In this document: piece after piece, positions 9,144 through 18,901 of the stretch | How positions within the stretch are numbered: the stretch's first letter is position 1 | Layout of the letters: every line of letters starts with the position of its first letter | DNA from: Campylobacter helveticus | GTDB taxonomy: Bacteria > Campylobacterota > Campylobacteria > Campylobacterales > Campylobacteraceae | Direction of reading: 5' to 3' | Length of the DNA stretch: 64,000 bases | Assembly (NCBI RefSeq): GCF_002080395.1 | Contig: NZ_CP020478.1 | Location: forward strand, 1,376,886-1,440,885 | Made by a program: the position numbers and the translations under genes | Notes under the pieces: generated by a model | What the model was told of the DNA's origin: nothing | The model's database searches: none | The model's input: only the letters and a program-made list of their open reading frames with translations

Positions 9144-9591
9144 GCTTACGCTTGGCAAGTCCCATCTGCTCATAAGCGTCAATTTCTTTCTTGTAAGAAT
9201 TAGAGAGTTTCTTTAATTCTTTATTTAAAAAACTGACACTAGCAGCACTAGCGTTAGCGTTTGAGGCAAAGCTTGAAACAAATTCAAGCTTCTTCTTAGT
9301 TTTATCATCCAAATCTTTAGAAGTTTTAGAGCCTAATTTGTGTGTGGCAACAAAAAGAGCTGCAAGCTCCTTTAAATCCTTATCGCTCAAACTTAAATCC
9401 TCCGCCTTAGCTATCATCACATCCAAGTCTGTGCTGATTTTTTTCTTAGGATGCACTTCATTTTTTGCCCTTTTGGGTGCTTTTTCCTTACCACCCAAAA
9501 TTAAAAAAGTCATCAAAACAAAAATAAGAAGTAAAACTCCTGCCGCACAAAAAGCGATAAATAAAACGCTAGAGCCTACCAACAAATTCAC
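9130..9591 (-). CDS. Single-pass membrane protein of unknown function
   Basis: 153 residues. One strong N-terminal membrane segment (about 9-32, LFIAFCAAGVLLLIFVLMTF) is followed by a Lys-rich junction and a helical soluble domain, which the positive-inside rule would place in the cytoplasm. I recognise no catalytic motif. It overlaps the end of ccsBA by 23 bases and is probably translated with it. A role in haem or cytochrome assembly can be suggested only from position. Confidence 0.75.
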   Translation of the reverse strand: MNLLVGSSVLFIAFCAAGVLLLIFVLMTFLILGGKEKAPKRAKNEVHPKKKISTDLDVMIAKAEDLSLSDKDLKELAALFVATHKLGSKTSKDLDDKTKKKLEFVSSFASNANASAASVSFLNKELKKLSNSYKKEIDAYEQMGLAKRKLKEN

Positions 9592-12500
9592 GCTTCCTAT
9601 ATGCTAAAACTCCCAAAACAACCATCAAGCCAAAACCCCAATATACATAATTTGGAATTTGTGCCGCCTCACCAGCAGCGTAAGAGTGCATACCCACCAA
9701 GAAATAATTAACTCCAAAATAAGTCATAATAATTACCCAATAAGCAAACATACTCCAAAGTGCAAAAATAAACTGATTAGAATATTTTGGTATCATTCTA
9801 AGGTGCAAAATCGCCGCATAAACCAAAATACTAACTAAAGCCCAAGTTTCCTTAGAGTCCCAACTCCAATACCTTCCCCAGCTCTCATTTGCCCAAATAG
9901 CGCCCAAAAAATTTCCCACAGTAAGCAAACAAAGCCCTAAAATCATAGCCATTTCATTAATCCTAGTTGCCTCCGTAATATTTCTTAAAATGCTGCTTTG
10001 TAATTTTCCATTTTTCTTAAGAAAACACATTAAAACCAAAACAAAAATTCCAAGCAATGCACTCAAGCCTAAAAATCCATAACTTGCCGTAATCACAGAA
10101 ACATGGATACTAAGCCAATAAGAATGCAAAACAGGCATTAAAGGTGTAATTTGCGGATTCATCTCATTTAAATGAGCCACAGCCAATACAACACCTGCCA
10201 AAATAGAAGTTAAAGAAAGTGAAATAGGACTTCTTTTTGAAAAAAATATCCCAGAAAGTGCTAAAGCCCAAGCAATATAGACCATACTCTCGTACGCATT
10301 ACTCCAAGGTGCGTGTTCTGCCAAATAAGCCCTTAATCCAAGTCCCAAAGTATGGATAAGAAAAACAAAAATATTTAAATAATAAACAAGCTTGAAAACA
10401 AAATCTATCTTAAGCTTATAATTTATCATCTTAGCCAAAATCAAAAGTAAAAGTAAAAAACCAGCCAAAAGATAAATAGGGATAAGCTTAACAAAAATTT
10501 GTGCCTTATTAATAAAAATTTCTGTGGCAATTTTCTTTTCACTTGGCATCACACTAGAGCCGAATTTGAGTTGGTATTGCTTAAGCAAATCTAAACTAGC
10601 ATTCGCCTTGGTCCAATCGTGGCTTACCAAAGCCTCATCTACGGAGGTTAAATAATTACTAATCAAAGCCCAAACAATTTTTTGCTCTTCCCCTTGCAAA
10701 TTCTCTAAAGCTGAAAAAGGTGGAAGCCAAAGATTATTTTCATCATTTTGCTTAGGAATGATTTTAAACAAAACTCCACGAAAAACATAATTGACAACAT
10801 TTGCCCTCTCATCCAAAGCTATAATTTCCTTATCAAAAACCCCTCTTGCATTTGGATTTTTACGATTAGAATTTTCTACATAGCGTTGTAATTTATATTG
10901 TCCGTCTTTATCAAAAAAATCTTGATAAGCGATATACTTGGCACTCTCTATGCCCAAAATTTTAGCTATTTCACTTCTTACTGCCTCATTTTTTGGCATA
11001 ATGATAAAAGGTTCTTTTTGCCACTCATTTGCATTCATCATCATAGAAAGCATTATTGCGCTTGCCTCCTGATTTTGATAATTATCGCTTTTTCGAATTT
11101 TTTCTAAAATCTCTCTTGCAAGAGTATCAAAAGGACTCATACGCCCATCAAATTTTTGCACAACTAAAAAGCTAAGCGCGTTAGCGTGTTCTTTGTCTAT
11201 TATAGGTAAGTTATTTTGTGCTAAAGCTTTACTTGTCCCAAAAAAAAGAAAAGCAAATAAAAACAAAGCAGAAGTGTTTTTCATCGTTTCTTTATTTATC
11301 AGCTTTGCTAAAGTTCTAAATCTTGAATGCGGATTTAACAAATTTAAAAACATACCAAGACAAAGTAAAAAATAGCCTATGTAAGTAGGGATTTTACCAG
11401 GGTCTTGATTGACGGAGAGTATAGTGCCAAGCTCATCTTGGTCAAAAGAACTTTGATAAAAACGATAACCCTTATAATCTAAAACATTATTCATAAAAAT
11501 CCTATAATCAAATTCTTTATCCTTGTCCTTTACAACAACCTCACTTGCATATGAAGCCGGAGAATTTGAACCAGGATAACGCTCCATCACAAAATCTTTA
11601 AGATAAAGCTCAAAAGGAAGCTCTTGATAGCTGTAATTCCAAGAAATGAAAAATTTACGCCCCTCAAGCTCCACAGCAAGAGGGTTATCGTATTCAAACA
11701 CGATAACTTCTTGACTCTTGCCTTTATAATTTAATTCAAGTTTTAAAGCATTGCGTCCTTGAAGTTTAAGAGCTTGGTAATCCTTACTCATAGCAAAATC
11801 TTTTAAGCCCAAAAGCCAAGAGGCTTTCCAAGTCTGTGGCTCACCAAAAGAAGAAACTAAAAAAGTGCGTCCCACTTCCATCCAAGCACTTTTAAACCAC
11901 GCCCAAAAACTCGCATCTTGCTCTCTATTAACACCCTTAAGACTTTCTTTTGCACTCAAAGAAGCAAATTTAACCACAAAATTGACATTATTTAACTCAT
12001 AAAGTCTTCTTTGCTTCGCATCTTCTTTAGTATTTGCCTTTAAAACCGCACTTGTGCCATCGCCCATACTTAAGAATTTCAAATCTTCGCTGGAGCTAAG
12101 ATTTAATTTTTCATCAATTTTTACAAAAGGTGCTTTTACCTCATCATTTAAGAAAGCAAAATTCACCCCACCCAAATTTTTAATTTCCCCTTTTTTAAAT
12201 ACTACTTCACTTCCTTGCATTTCTTGTGCTGAAAGCATTAAAACAAGTAGAGGCGAAGAAGCATTATTTTCCTCAAACACATACTGCGCATCTAAAAGCA
12301 AATCCTTATAAACCAAATTTGCCTTTTCGCTCATATTAAGCTGCATATTAAAAGAATTAACAAAGGGCAAAACGCCTATATATTCAGTATTAACACTACT
12401 ATAAATTTCCCCATTTTCCACCGCAGAAAAACGGATTAAACTTTTAGCACTTTGCATAACGGAATTAGCACTATTTTCTCTAATATGAAGCGAACCCTCA

Positions 12501-12799
12501 AAGCCACCATATCTTGTCATCGCACTACCCAAAAGTATAAACAAAAACGAAAAATGAAAAATCACCAAAGGTAGTTTTTTAACCTTAAACATCTTATAGG
12601 CAAACATACCAAAAAGCAAGTTAATGCCAAGTAAAAGTTGAATATAGCCAAACCAAGCCGTGCCATAAATCATAGCCCAAGCCGTAGGCGTTCCATAAGC
12701 ACTTTCAATAAAGGTTGCTAAAGCACAAAAAAGTGCAAAAAGTAAAAATAAAACAATAGAAATTCGTAAATCCCCTATGCTTTTTATCATATTTTTCAT
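9569..12799 (-). CDS. ccsBA: CcsBA fused cytochrome c haem-lyase (system II)
   Basis: A 1076-residue fusion of CcsB/ResB (roughly 1-500) and CcsA/ResC (roughly 780-1076) that carries haem to the periplasm and attaches it to CxxCH apocytochromes. The ResB half has four membrane segments and a large periplasmic domain. The ResC half has the haem-handling WWD-type motif in WGRYWSWDSKETW and a following external His. Near residue 505 an internal Met is followed by a signal-peptide-like stretch (TSALFLFAFLFFGTSKALAQ) and a 200-residue periplasmic domain, as if three proteins were joined. It ends the LIV/cytochrome c gene string, starting one base after livF. Confidence 0.95.
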   Translation of the reverse strand: MKNMIKSIGDLRISIVLFLLFALFCALATFIESAYGTPTAWAMIYGTAWFGYIQLLLGINLLFGMFAYKMFKVKKLPLVIFHFSFLFILLGSAMTRYGGFEGSLHIRENSANSVMQSAKSLIRFSAVENGEIYSSVNTEYIGVLPFVNSFNMQLNMSEKANLVYKDLLLDAQYVFEENNASSPLLVLMLSAQEMQGSEVVFKKGEIKNLGGVNFAFLNDEVKAPFVKIDEKLNLSSSEDLKFLSMGDGTSAVLKANTKEDAKQRRLYELNNVNFVVKFASLSAKESLKGVNREQDASFWAWFKSAWMEVGRTFLVSSFGEPQTWKASWLLGLKDFAMSKDYQALKLQGRNALKLELNYKGKSQEVIVFEYDNPLAVELEGRKFFISWNYSYQELPFELYLKDFVMERYPGSNSPASYASEVVVKDKDKEFDYRIFMNNVLDYKGYRFYQSSFDQDELGTILSVNQDPGKIPTYIGYFLLCLGMFLNLLNPHSRFRTLAKLINKETMKNTSALFLFAFLFFGTSKALAQNNLPIIDKEHANALSFLVVQKFDGRMSPFDTLAREILEKIRKSDNYQNQEASAIMLSMMMNANEWQKEPFIIMPKNEAVRSEIAKILGIESAKYIAYQDFFDKDGQYKLQRYVENSNRKNPNARGVFDKEIIALDERANVVNYVFRGVLFKIIPKQNDENNLWLPPFSALENLQGEEQKIVWALISNYLTSVDEALVSHDWTKANASLDLLKQYQLKFGSSVMPSEKKIATEIFINKAQIFVKLIPIYLLAGFLLLLLILAKMINYKLKIDFVFKLVYYLNIFVFLIHTLGLGLRAYLAEHAPWSNAYESMVYIAWALALSGIFFSKRSPISLSLTSILAGVVLAVAHLNEMNPQITPLMPVLHSYWLSIHVSVITASYGFLGLSALLGIFVLVLMCFLKKNGKLQSSILRNITEATRINEMAMILGLCLLTVGNFLGAIWANESWGRYWSWDSKETWALVSILVYAAILHLRMIPKYSNQFIFALWSMFAYWVIIMTYFGVNYFLVGMHSYAAGEAAQIPNYVYWGFGLMVVLGVLAYRKREFVGRL

Positions 12800-13495
12800 T
12801 TATAACCCCAAATATTTCTTTCGAATTTCATCATTATGAATTAAATTTTTTGCTTCATCTTGCATTACAATATGCCCATTTTCCAAAACATAAGCATAAT
12901 CGCTAATCTTAAGTGCCGAAAAAGCATTTTGCTCAACCAAAAGTATCGTGATGCCCTCTTCTTTTAAACGCAAAATGATATCAAAAACCTCTCCCACAAT
13001 CTTAGGTGCTAGACCAAGAGAAGGCTCATCGAGCATTAAAAGCTTAGGCTCACTCATCAACGCTCTAGAAATAGCCAACATCTGTGCCTCTCCCCCGCTT
13101 AAATTCCCAGCTAATGTATGTTTTTTACTCACAAGACGCGGAAAAAGCTTATACATTTGCTCTCTTAAATGCTCGTAATTTTCACTATTATTATAAGCAC
13201 CTATTTTAAGATTTTCTTCCACACTTAAATTAATAAAAACCCTACGCCCCTCAGGAACTAAAGCGATGCCCTTTTGCACCAAAGTATGTGTTAAATGCCT
13301 CTTTGTTTCATAACCTAAAAAATTAATTTCACCTGTTCTTTTAACAGAATTTAATAAAGCATTTAAGGTCGATGTTTTACCAGCCCCATTTGAACCTATA
13401 AGAGAAACAATTTGTCCGGTTTCTACTTCAAAATCAATACCCTTCAAAGCCTCAATCAAACCATAATAAACATGTAAATTTTTAACAACCAGCAT
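12800..13495 (-). CDS. livF: Branched-chain amino acid ABC transporter ATPase LivF
   Basis: 231-residue ABC ATPase with Walker A GSNGAGKTS, signature LSGGEAQ and Walker B LLMLDEPSLGLAP, plus the LivF-type start LVVKNLHVYYG. I chose ATG 13495, which has GGGGGA upstream and overlaps the livG end by 14 bases; the open frame runs 16 codons further upstream without a good RBS. It powers uptake through LivHM together with LivG. Confidence 0.95.
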   Translation of the reverse strand: MLVVKNLHVYYGLIEALKGIDFEVETGQIVSLIGSNGAGKTSTLNALLNSVKRTGEINFLGYETKRHLTHTLVQKGIALVPEGRRVFINLSVEENLKIGAYNNSENYEHLREQMYKLFPRLVSKKHTLAGNLSGGEAQMLAISRALMSEPKLLMLDEPSLGLAPKIVGEVFDIILRLKEEGITILLVEQNAFSALKISDYAYVLENGHIVMQDEAKNLIHNDEIRKKYLGL

Positions 13496-14252
13496 CAAAA
13501 TCCCCCAAATAAGCCGCGATAACTTCCTTATGATTAACGGCATCGCTTAATTTCCCCTCAAAAATCGTCCGTCCATAATCTAAAACCAAAACCCTATCGC
13601 AAAGTTGATTAACAAATTTCATATCGTGTTCTATAAGTAAAATACCCATTTTATAATCTTCTCTTAATTTAAAAATAAGCTCTGCTAAAGCCTGACTCTC
13701 CGCACTATTCATTCCAGCTGCTGGTTCATCGAGTAAAAGCAAACTAGGATTTGTCGCCATAGCTCTTGCAATCTCAACCTTTCTTTGCTGCCCATAACTT
13801 AAACTTGTCGCTTTATGGTTAGCAACTTCATCAAGCTCAAGCTCCTTTAAAAGCGCATAAGCTTTGTCCTTAAATTCGCTTTCCACCTTAGCAAAGCGTC
13901 CTAAGTGCAAAAAAGCCTCTAAAATGCTGTATTTCATTTGATGATTAAAACCTATCAACACATTTTCAAGAACACTCATACTAGAAAAAAGTCTAATATT
14001 TTGAAAAGTTCTAGCTATGCCATAATGCACAATTTTATGGGGTTTAAGCGTGTCAATTCTCTGCCCCTTAAATAAAACTTCCCCACTTGTTGGCTTATAA
14101 TTTCCTGTAATAATATTAAAAAGCGTGGTTTTGCCAGCTCCATTTGGACCAATGAGAGCAAAAATTTCGCCCTCACCTACCACAAAAGAAGTTTCATTTA
14201 TCGCCTTAACTCCACCAAAGCTTTTGGAAATTTTTTTTAATTCTAAAATCAT
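13482..14252 (-). CDS. livG: Branched-chain amino acid ABC transporter ATPase LivG
   Basis: 256 residues. Walker A GPNGAGKTTLFN, signature LSYGQQRKVEIARA, Walker B LLLLDEPAAGMN and the LivG hallmark NETSFVV/ARTFQNIRLF region are all present. It forms the ATPase heterodimer with LivF on the inner face of the membrane. It overlaps livM by four bases and livF by 14, so translation is coupled through the block. Confidence 0.95.
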   Translation of the reverse strand: MILELKKISKSFGGVKAINETSFVVGEGEIFALIGPNGAGKTTLFNIITGNYKPTSGEVLFKGQRIDTLKPHKIVHYGIARTFQNIRLFSSMSVLENVLIGFNHQMKYSILEAFLHLGRFAKVESEFKDKAYALLKELELDEVANHKATSLSYGQQRKVEIARAMATNPSLLLLDEPAAGMNSAESQALAELIFKLREDYKMGILLIEHDMKFVNQLCDRVLVLDYGRTIFEGKLSDAVNHKEVIAAYLGDFDAGC

Positions 14253-15304
14253 TTTTCCCTCCCCCTAAAACGCTTTTGTAGGGATTTAAAGACTTCCGTC
14301 AATTCTTTATCGCCCATAATCCCTTTTCTTGCAAATAACATTACCAGTATAAGGATAAGAGAGAAAACGACCATTCTAAGTCCGTGTCCTGTTTGCACTT
14401 CCGTTCCAAACAGCTCCACTTGAATTTTAAACTCATCTAAAAATCTTAACCATTCAGCTCCACCAATGACCAAAATAGAACCCAAAATCGCCCCAGAAGT
14501 TGAACCAAGACCCCCCAAAACGATGATAATAAGAAGTTGAAAGGTAAGTAAAAAGTCAAATTGCTCTGGTGAAACCGTCGTTAAAAGACAAGCTAAAAGT
14601 CCTCCACCAACGCCCTCTAAGAACGCTGAAGTCCCAAAGGCAAGAGTTTTAATCCAAAAAGTATTGATTCCCATAGCGCTTGCAGCATCTTCATCATCTC
14701 TTATGGCTTTCATCGCGCGTCCGTATTTAGAATAGATTATATTTAAAATAAGCACCACAGCAATAATAGCAATACCGCCAGTCCAATAAATATTAGAATA
14801 AGCTGGAATTTCGTTAATCCCTCTTGAGCCATTTGTAAAAGTGGGAAAACTCAAAGCTAAAAGCTTGATAATAATCCCAAAACCAAGTGTTACAATAGCC
14901 AAATAATCTCCCCTCACACGAAAAACTGCAAAAGAAAGAATAAAAGAAAGCAAACAGGCACATAAACCAGCCGCTATCAAAGCAACAATAAAGCTTGGAG
15001 AGTGTAAAGCCAAAATGAAAGGATTAATCCCAACGTAAAAAAACTGCTCTTCTTTCGCCTCCGTGCTTAAAAGCACTAAAGCTGCGACATAAGCCCCCAC
15101 AGCCACAAAACCATTTGGCTCTAAAGAGAACTGCCCTGTAACGCCATTAATCAAATTATAACTAACTGCTAATATCACAAAAATAGCGATTTGATTAACA
15201 ATACTCATACCATAATCGCTAAAAATTTGAGGAGAAATAAAAATAAAAGCAAGTGCTAAAAATAAAAATATCAAATGCGAATTTTTTGCTCTACTCATCA
15301 TCAA
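14249..15304 (-). CDS. livM: Branched-chain amino acid ABC transporter permease LivM
   Basis: 351 residues with about nine hydrophobic segments. It contains YNLINGVTGQFSLEPNGF and the coupling region RGDYLAIVTLGFG-x-AMKAIRDDEDAASAMGIN, which contacts the ATPases. It is the inner-membrane partner of LivH. The start MMM overlaps the livH stop by four bases. Confidence 0.95.
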   Translation of the reverse strand: MMMSRAKNSHLIFLFLALAFIFISPQIFSDYGMSIVNQIAIFVILAVSYNLINGVTGQFSLEPNGFVAVGAYVAALVLLSTEAKEEQFFYVGINPFILALHSPSFIVALIAAGLCACLLSFILSFAVFRVRGDYLAIVTLGFGIIIKLLALSFPTFTNGSRGINEIPAYSNIYWTGGIAIIAVVLILNIIYSKYGRAMKAIRDDEDAASAMGINTFWIKTLAFGTSAFLEGVGGGLLACLLTTVSPEQFDFLLTFQLLIIIVLGGLGSTSGAILGSILVIGGAEWLRFLDEFKIQVELFGTEVQTGHGLRMVVFSLILILVMLFARKGIMGDKELTEVFKSLQKRFRGREK

Positions 15305-16197
15305 AACCTACTTTTTTCAAAGTTAATGCCTAAAATTCCCGTAGGCTTAAATAACAAAATAAACACCAAGAAAATAAAAGCAAAAGCATCTTTAAAACCA
15401 GAAAGTTCCGGAAAAAACGCCACAGCAACAACCTCAGTAAGTCCTATAATTAACCCCCCTATAACAGCACCTACCACAGAACCTATACCGCCCAAAACTG
15501 CAGCGGCAAAAGCTTTAAGTCCTATCAATGTGCCCATAGTAGGCGTAATGGAATAATACATACTCGCCCAAAACACCCCACCTACAGCAGCCAGAGCAGA
15601 ACCCAATGCAAAAACTATCGCAATAATGCGATTTGCATCAATGCCCATCAAATTTACAGTTTGCACATCAAAAGCCAAAGCGCGAATTGCGATACCATAC
15701 TTACTTTTATATAGAATTAAAAGCACAATTATAACAATGATAAAAGTAATTAAAGGCACAAGCAAACTACCAAAAGTCATACTCACTCCCCCCACACTAA
15801 TAAGCTCTTCAAAATAAGCTGGTGGTATAAAAGCCTTTGGAGTTGAAGTAAAAAGCATATTGAAAAGATTTTGTAAGAAAAAGCTAATCCCTATCGCGGT
15901 AATGAGCAAAGAAATTCTAGGAGCTTTTCGCAAAGGCTTATAGGCTATCCTATCTGTAGCAATCCCCACAACCATAGCAAAAATCATAGCTAAAGAAAGT
16001 GCTCCCAAAAAAGGCACATTAAGGCTAGTGATACAAAAAAGTGCCGCATATGCACTCACCATCATAATATCGCCGTGAGCAAAATTAATCAATCTTAAAA
16101 CACCATAAACCATAGTATAGCCCACAGCAATAAGCGCATACATACTACCGAGACTAAAACCATTCACAAGTTGTTGTAAAAATAAAGTCGAATCCAT
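15301..16197 (-). CDS. livH: Branched-chain amino acid ABC transporter permease LivH
   Basis: 298 residues and about eight membrane segments. LivH features are the N-terminal QQLVNGFSLGSMYALIAVG, INFAHGDIMM and the EAA-like loop IRALAFDVQTVNLMGI. It lies 16 bases after livK and overlaps livM, in the conserved order binding protein-livH-livM-livG-livF. Confidence 0.95.
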   Translation of the reverse strand: MDSTLFLQQLVNGFSLGSMYALIAVGYTMVYGVLRLINFAHGDIMMVSAYAALFCITSLNVPFLGALSLAMIFAMVVGIATDRIAYKPLRKAPRISLLITAIGISFFLQNLFNMLFTSTPKAFIPPAYFEELISVGGVSMTFGSLLVPLITFIIVIIVLLILYKSKYGIAIRALAFDVQTVNLMGIDANRIIAIVFALGSALAAVGGVFWASMYYSITPTMGTLIGLKAFAAAVLGGIGSVVGAVIGGLIIGLTEVVAVAFFPELSGFKDAFAFIFLVFILLFKPTGILGINFEKSRF

Positions 16198-16213
16198 AGT
16201 CTATAAATTTCTC

Positions 16214-17323
16214 TTAAGGGTTAATAACATCTTTAAAAACCTGCTTTTGGTTTTTAATCTCTTTAAGCACAACCGAACGCGTTGCATTACCTGTTTTATC
16301 GATACTAATCACGCCAGTTACGCCCTCAAAATTAGTTGTTTGATGAATTTTTTCATTGACACAAACAGAAGTTAGATTATCTACACAAGCATTAAGGGCA
16401 TTAAACATTACAAAATATGCATCCGCTCCCATAGCTGTGAAATTTGGCACTTCTTTCGTGTGTTTAATTTTTTCATAACTTGCAATAAATTCTTTGCTAA
16501 GCTTCGTAGTAGGATTATTAAAATCAAAACTATCGGTAAAAATATATCCCTCACTTGCACTTCCAGCCAACTCTATAAAACTCTTATCCGCAACGCCATC
16601 AGCAGAAGCCATAGGTGTAGAAAGCCCCGCATTTCTCGCCTGACGCACAAATAAAGACGCCTCACTATAATAAAGTGGCAAGAATATAAACTCAGGGTTT
16701 AAACCCTTAATCTGTGCAATAATAGCCTTAAAGTCTTTATCCCCAGAATTTACCCTCAAGCTTTTTAAAATTTTACCACCTTTGGCACTAAATTCTTTCT
16801 CAAAAGCCCTAGCCAAACCTAAAGAATAATCTGTGCTTTGGTCCAAAACCACCACAGCGTTTTTATAATTTAAATTTTCAAAAGCATATCTTGCCAAAGA
16901 AGCACCCTGAAAGCTGTCCATAAAACACACCCTAGAGGAGTAAGTTTTCTTATCTAAAAGTCTATCTCCTGTGGCAGCTGGGGCAATCAATGGAATTTTA
17001 TTTTCTTCGGCTACACGCATTACTTGTAAGGTGTTCGCCGTCGTCATCTCGCCTATTAACCCCACAACCTTATCTTGAGAGACAAGACGATTTGCCGCAC
17101 TTGATGACTCTAATTTATCACCCTTGGTATCAATTACCACGAGATTGACTTTATCACCATTTTGTAAATTTGCCTGCAAAGAATTAGCCAATTTAATCCC
17201 CTCTAAAGCACTTTGACCATAAGCTGCCGTTGTTCCCGTTAGAGGCAATACGACACCTATTTGAATTTCTTTAGCGCTTAAAGTTGCTACTAAGCAACTA
17301 ATTAAAACTAAACTCCTCTTCAT
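16214..17323 (-). CDS. livK: Periplasmic branched-chain amino acid-binding protein (second copy)
   Basis: 369-residue type I periplasmic binding protein. A signal peptide (MKRSLVLISCLVATLSAKE) precedes IQIGVVLPLTGTTAAYGQ, the ligand-pocket strand, and IAPAATGDRLLDKK. It is a close paralogue of the upstream livJ: the two align end to end, including ENKNQKQVFK/EIKNQKQVYK tails and VNEKIHQTTNFEGV. Duplicated receptors let one permease accept a wider range of ligands; the ligand of each copy cannot be read from sequence. It lies ten bases after livJ. Confidence 0.92.
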   Translation of the reverse strand: MKRSLVLISCLVATLSAKEIQIGVVLPLTGTTAAYGQSALEGIKLANSLQANLQNGDKVNLVVIDTKGDKLESSSAANRLVSQDKVVGLIGEMTTANTLQVMRVAEENKIPLIAPAATGDRLLDKKTYSSRVCFMDSFQGASLARYAFENLNYKNAVVVLDQSTDYSLGLARAFEKEFSAKGGKILKSLRVNSGDKDFKAIIAQIKGLNPEFIFLPLYYSEASLFVRQARNAGLSTPMASADGVADKSFIELAGSASEGYIFTDSFDFNNPTTKLSKEFIASYEKIKHTKEVPNFTAMGADAYFVMFNALNACVDNLTSVCVNEKIHQTTNFEGVTGVISIDKTGNATRSVVLKEIKNQKQVFKDVINP

Positions 17324-17332
17324 CTTTTGCCC

Positions 17333-18448
17333 CTATGGATTAATAATGGTTTTATAAACTTGTTTTTGATTTTTAATCTCTTTTATTACAACAGAACGCG
17401 TTGCATTACCACTAGAATCTATGCTAATAAGTCCGCCAACTCCCTCAAAATTAGTTGTTTGATGAATTTTTTCATTGACGCATTCAGCACTTAAATTATT
17501 AATACAAGCATTCATAGCATTAAGCATTACATAATACGCATCTGCCCCCATAGCAGAAAAAGCTGGAAGCTCTTTGACTCCCTTAGCTTTTTCGTAACTT
17601 GCAATGAAATCTTTAGCCAATTTCGTGCTAGGATTATTAGAATCAAAACTATCTGTGAAAATCACACCCTCCACGGCATTGCCACCAAGTTCGATAAAAG
17701 TTTGATTATTGACCCCATCTCCCGCAGCCAAGAGCTTATTAAAGCCCATTTGTCTTGCTTGTCTTGCGATAAGAGCTGCCTCTGGATGATAAATAGGCAT
17801 ATAAACAAAATCCGCATTTAAAGCCTTAAGCTGAGAAATAACAGCTCTAAAATCTTTATCGCCAGAATTTATCATCAATTTTTTAAGCACCTTACCGCCA
17901 TTTGCTGTAAAGCTTTCCTCAAAAGCCTTAGCAAGCCCTAGGGAATAAACATTGCTCTGGTCTATGATAAGAACGGCATTTAAGAGCTTCAAATCTTTAG
18001 TTACAAAATTTGCAAATTTATCACCTTGAAAGCTATCTTTAAAGCAAACCCTACTAGCATACTTTTTTTTATCTAAAAGTCTATCCCCAGAAGCAACCGG
18101 AGCAATAAGGGGAACTTTTTTGTCCTCCACTATGGAAATGGCTTGAATTGTATTAGGCGTTGTAGCCGCTCCTATAATCCCCAAAACACCATTTTGAGAA
18201 ATGAGACGATTAACCCCGCTTGAAGTTTCTAGCTTATCGCCCTTATTATCAATCACAATAAGATTTACTTTATCGCCATTTGAAAGAGTTGGATTTAATT
18301 TATTTGCCAATTCTACTCCAGCAAAAACATCCTGACCATAAGCTGCAAACGCTCCAGTCAAAGGCAAAACAACCCCAACATTAACATCTTTTGCATACAA
18401 AAAGCTCGTTAGAGCTAAACTCGTCAAAGCTACAATACTTTTTTTCAT
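17333..18448 (-). CDS. livJ: Periplasmic branched-chain amino acid-binding protein (first copy)
   Basis: 371 residues with a signal peptide (MKKSIVALTSLALTSFLYAKD) and then NVGVVLPLTGAFAAYGQ. I place the start at ATG 18448, where AAAAGGAG precedes; an in-frame extension 24 codons upstream would run into the end of the cytochrome c gene and spoil the signal peptide. It is a tandem paralogue of livK, differing mainly in surface residues. It is the first Liv gene, 22 bases after the cytochrome c stop. Confidence 0.93.
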   Translation of the reverse strand: MKKSIVALTSLALTSFLYAKDVNVGVVLPLTGAFAAYGQDVFAGVELANKLNPTLSNGDKVNLIVIDNKGDKLETSSGVNRLISQNGVLGIIGAATTPNTIQAISIVEDKKVPLIAPVASGDRLLDKKKYASRVCFKDSFQGDKFANFVTKDLKLLNAVLIIDQSNVYSLGLAKAFEESFTANGGKVLKKLMINSGDKDFRAVISQLKALNADFVYMPIYHPEAALIARQARQMGFNKLLAAGDGVNNQTFIELGGNAVEGVIFTDSFDSNNPSTKLAKDFIASYEKAKGVKELPAFSAMGADAYYVMLNAMNACINNLSAECVNEKIHQTTNFEGVGGLISIDSSGNATRSVVIKEIKNQKQVYKTIINP

Positions 18449-18470
18449 TTTTTCTCCTTTTAAAATAAAT

Positions 18471-18890
18471 TTACTTAATAAAAATTCCATGCTTAGTTTT
18501 TTGCGGCGGCTCTTCTTCAAGTAAATCTTTCACTTGCAATTCCACCGCAAAATCTTCGCCTTTGATATAAGCAATAATTTCATCAATTTCAGCATGGCTT
18601 AGATTTCTAGAATGCACAGCCATATTGACAGAATTTCCTCCCTCTAAGGTGAAGTTAATTAAAGAATATTTGATATCTTCTGGCTTCATATCTTTTAAAG
18701 CCTTCCCTGAAATTTTTCTTTCACCATTATCGCCGTGGCAAGTTTGACACTTTTTTTGAAAATACAAATCTCTAGCTTTTTGCATATCATAAGTTTTACC
18801 CGCATCAAAGGTATAGGTAAAAAAAGATTTTAAATTAACCCCAAAAAGACCGACAATAAAAATAGAAATTAAAAATACAAATTTCGCCAT
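18471..18890 (-). CDS. Periplasmic or membrane-anchored monohaem cytochrome c
   Basis: 139 residues. An N-terminal hydrophobic segment (FVFLISIFIVGLFGV) serves as signal or anchor. One haem site, CQTCH, lies about 55 residues in, and a C-terminal Met-containing region (SVNMAVHSRNLSHAEIDEIIAYIKG) resembles class I cytochromes. It would carry electrons in the periplasm and depends on the CcsBA encoded downstream. The tail after residue 120 is Pro/Glu-rich. It is followed closely by livJ. Confidence 0.88.
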   Translation of the reverse strand: MAKFVFLISIFIVGLFGVNLKSFFTYTFDAGKTYDMQKARDLYFQKKCQTCHGDNGERKISGKALKDMKPEDIKYSLINFTLEGGNSVNMAVHSRNLSHAEIDEIIAYIKGEDFAVELQVKDLLEEEPPQKTKHGIFIK

Positions 18891-18901
18891 ATAAAAAAAC
18901 C

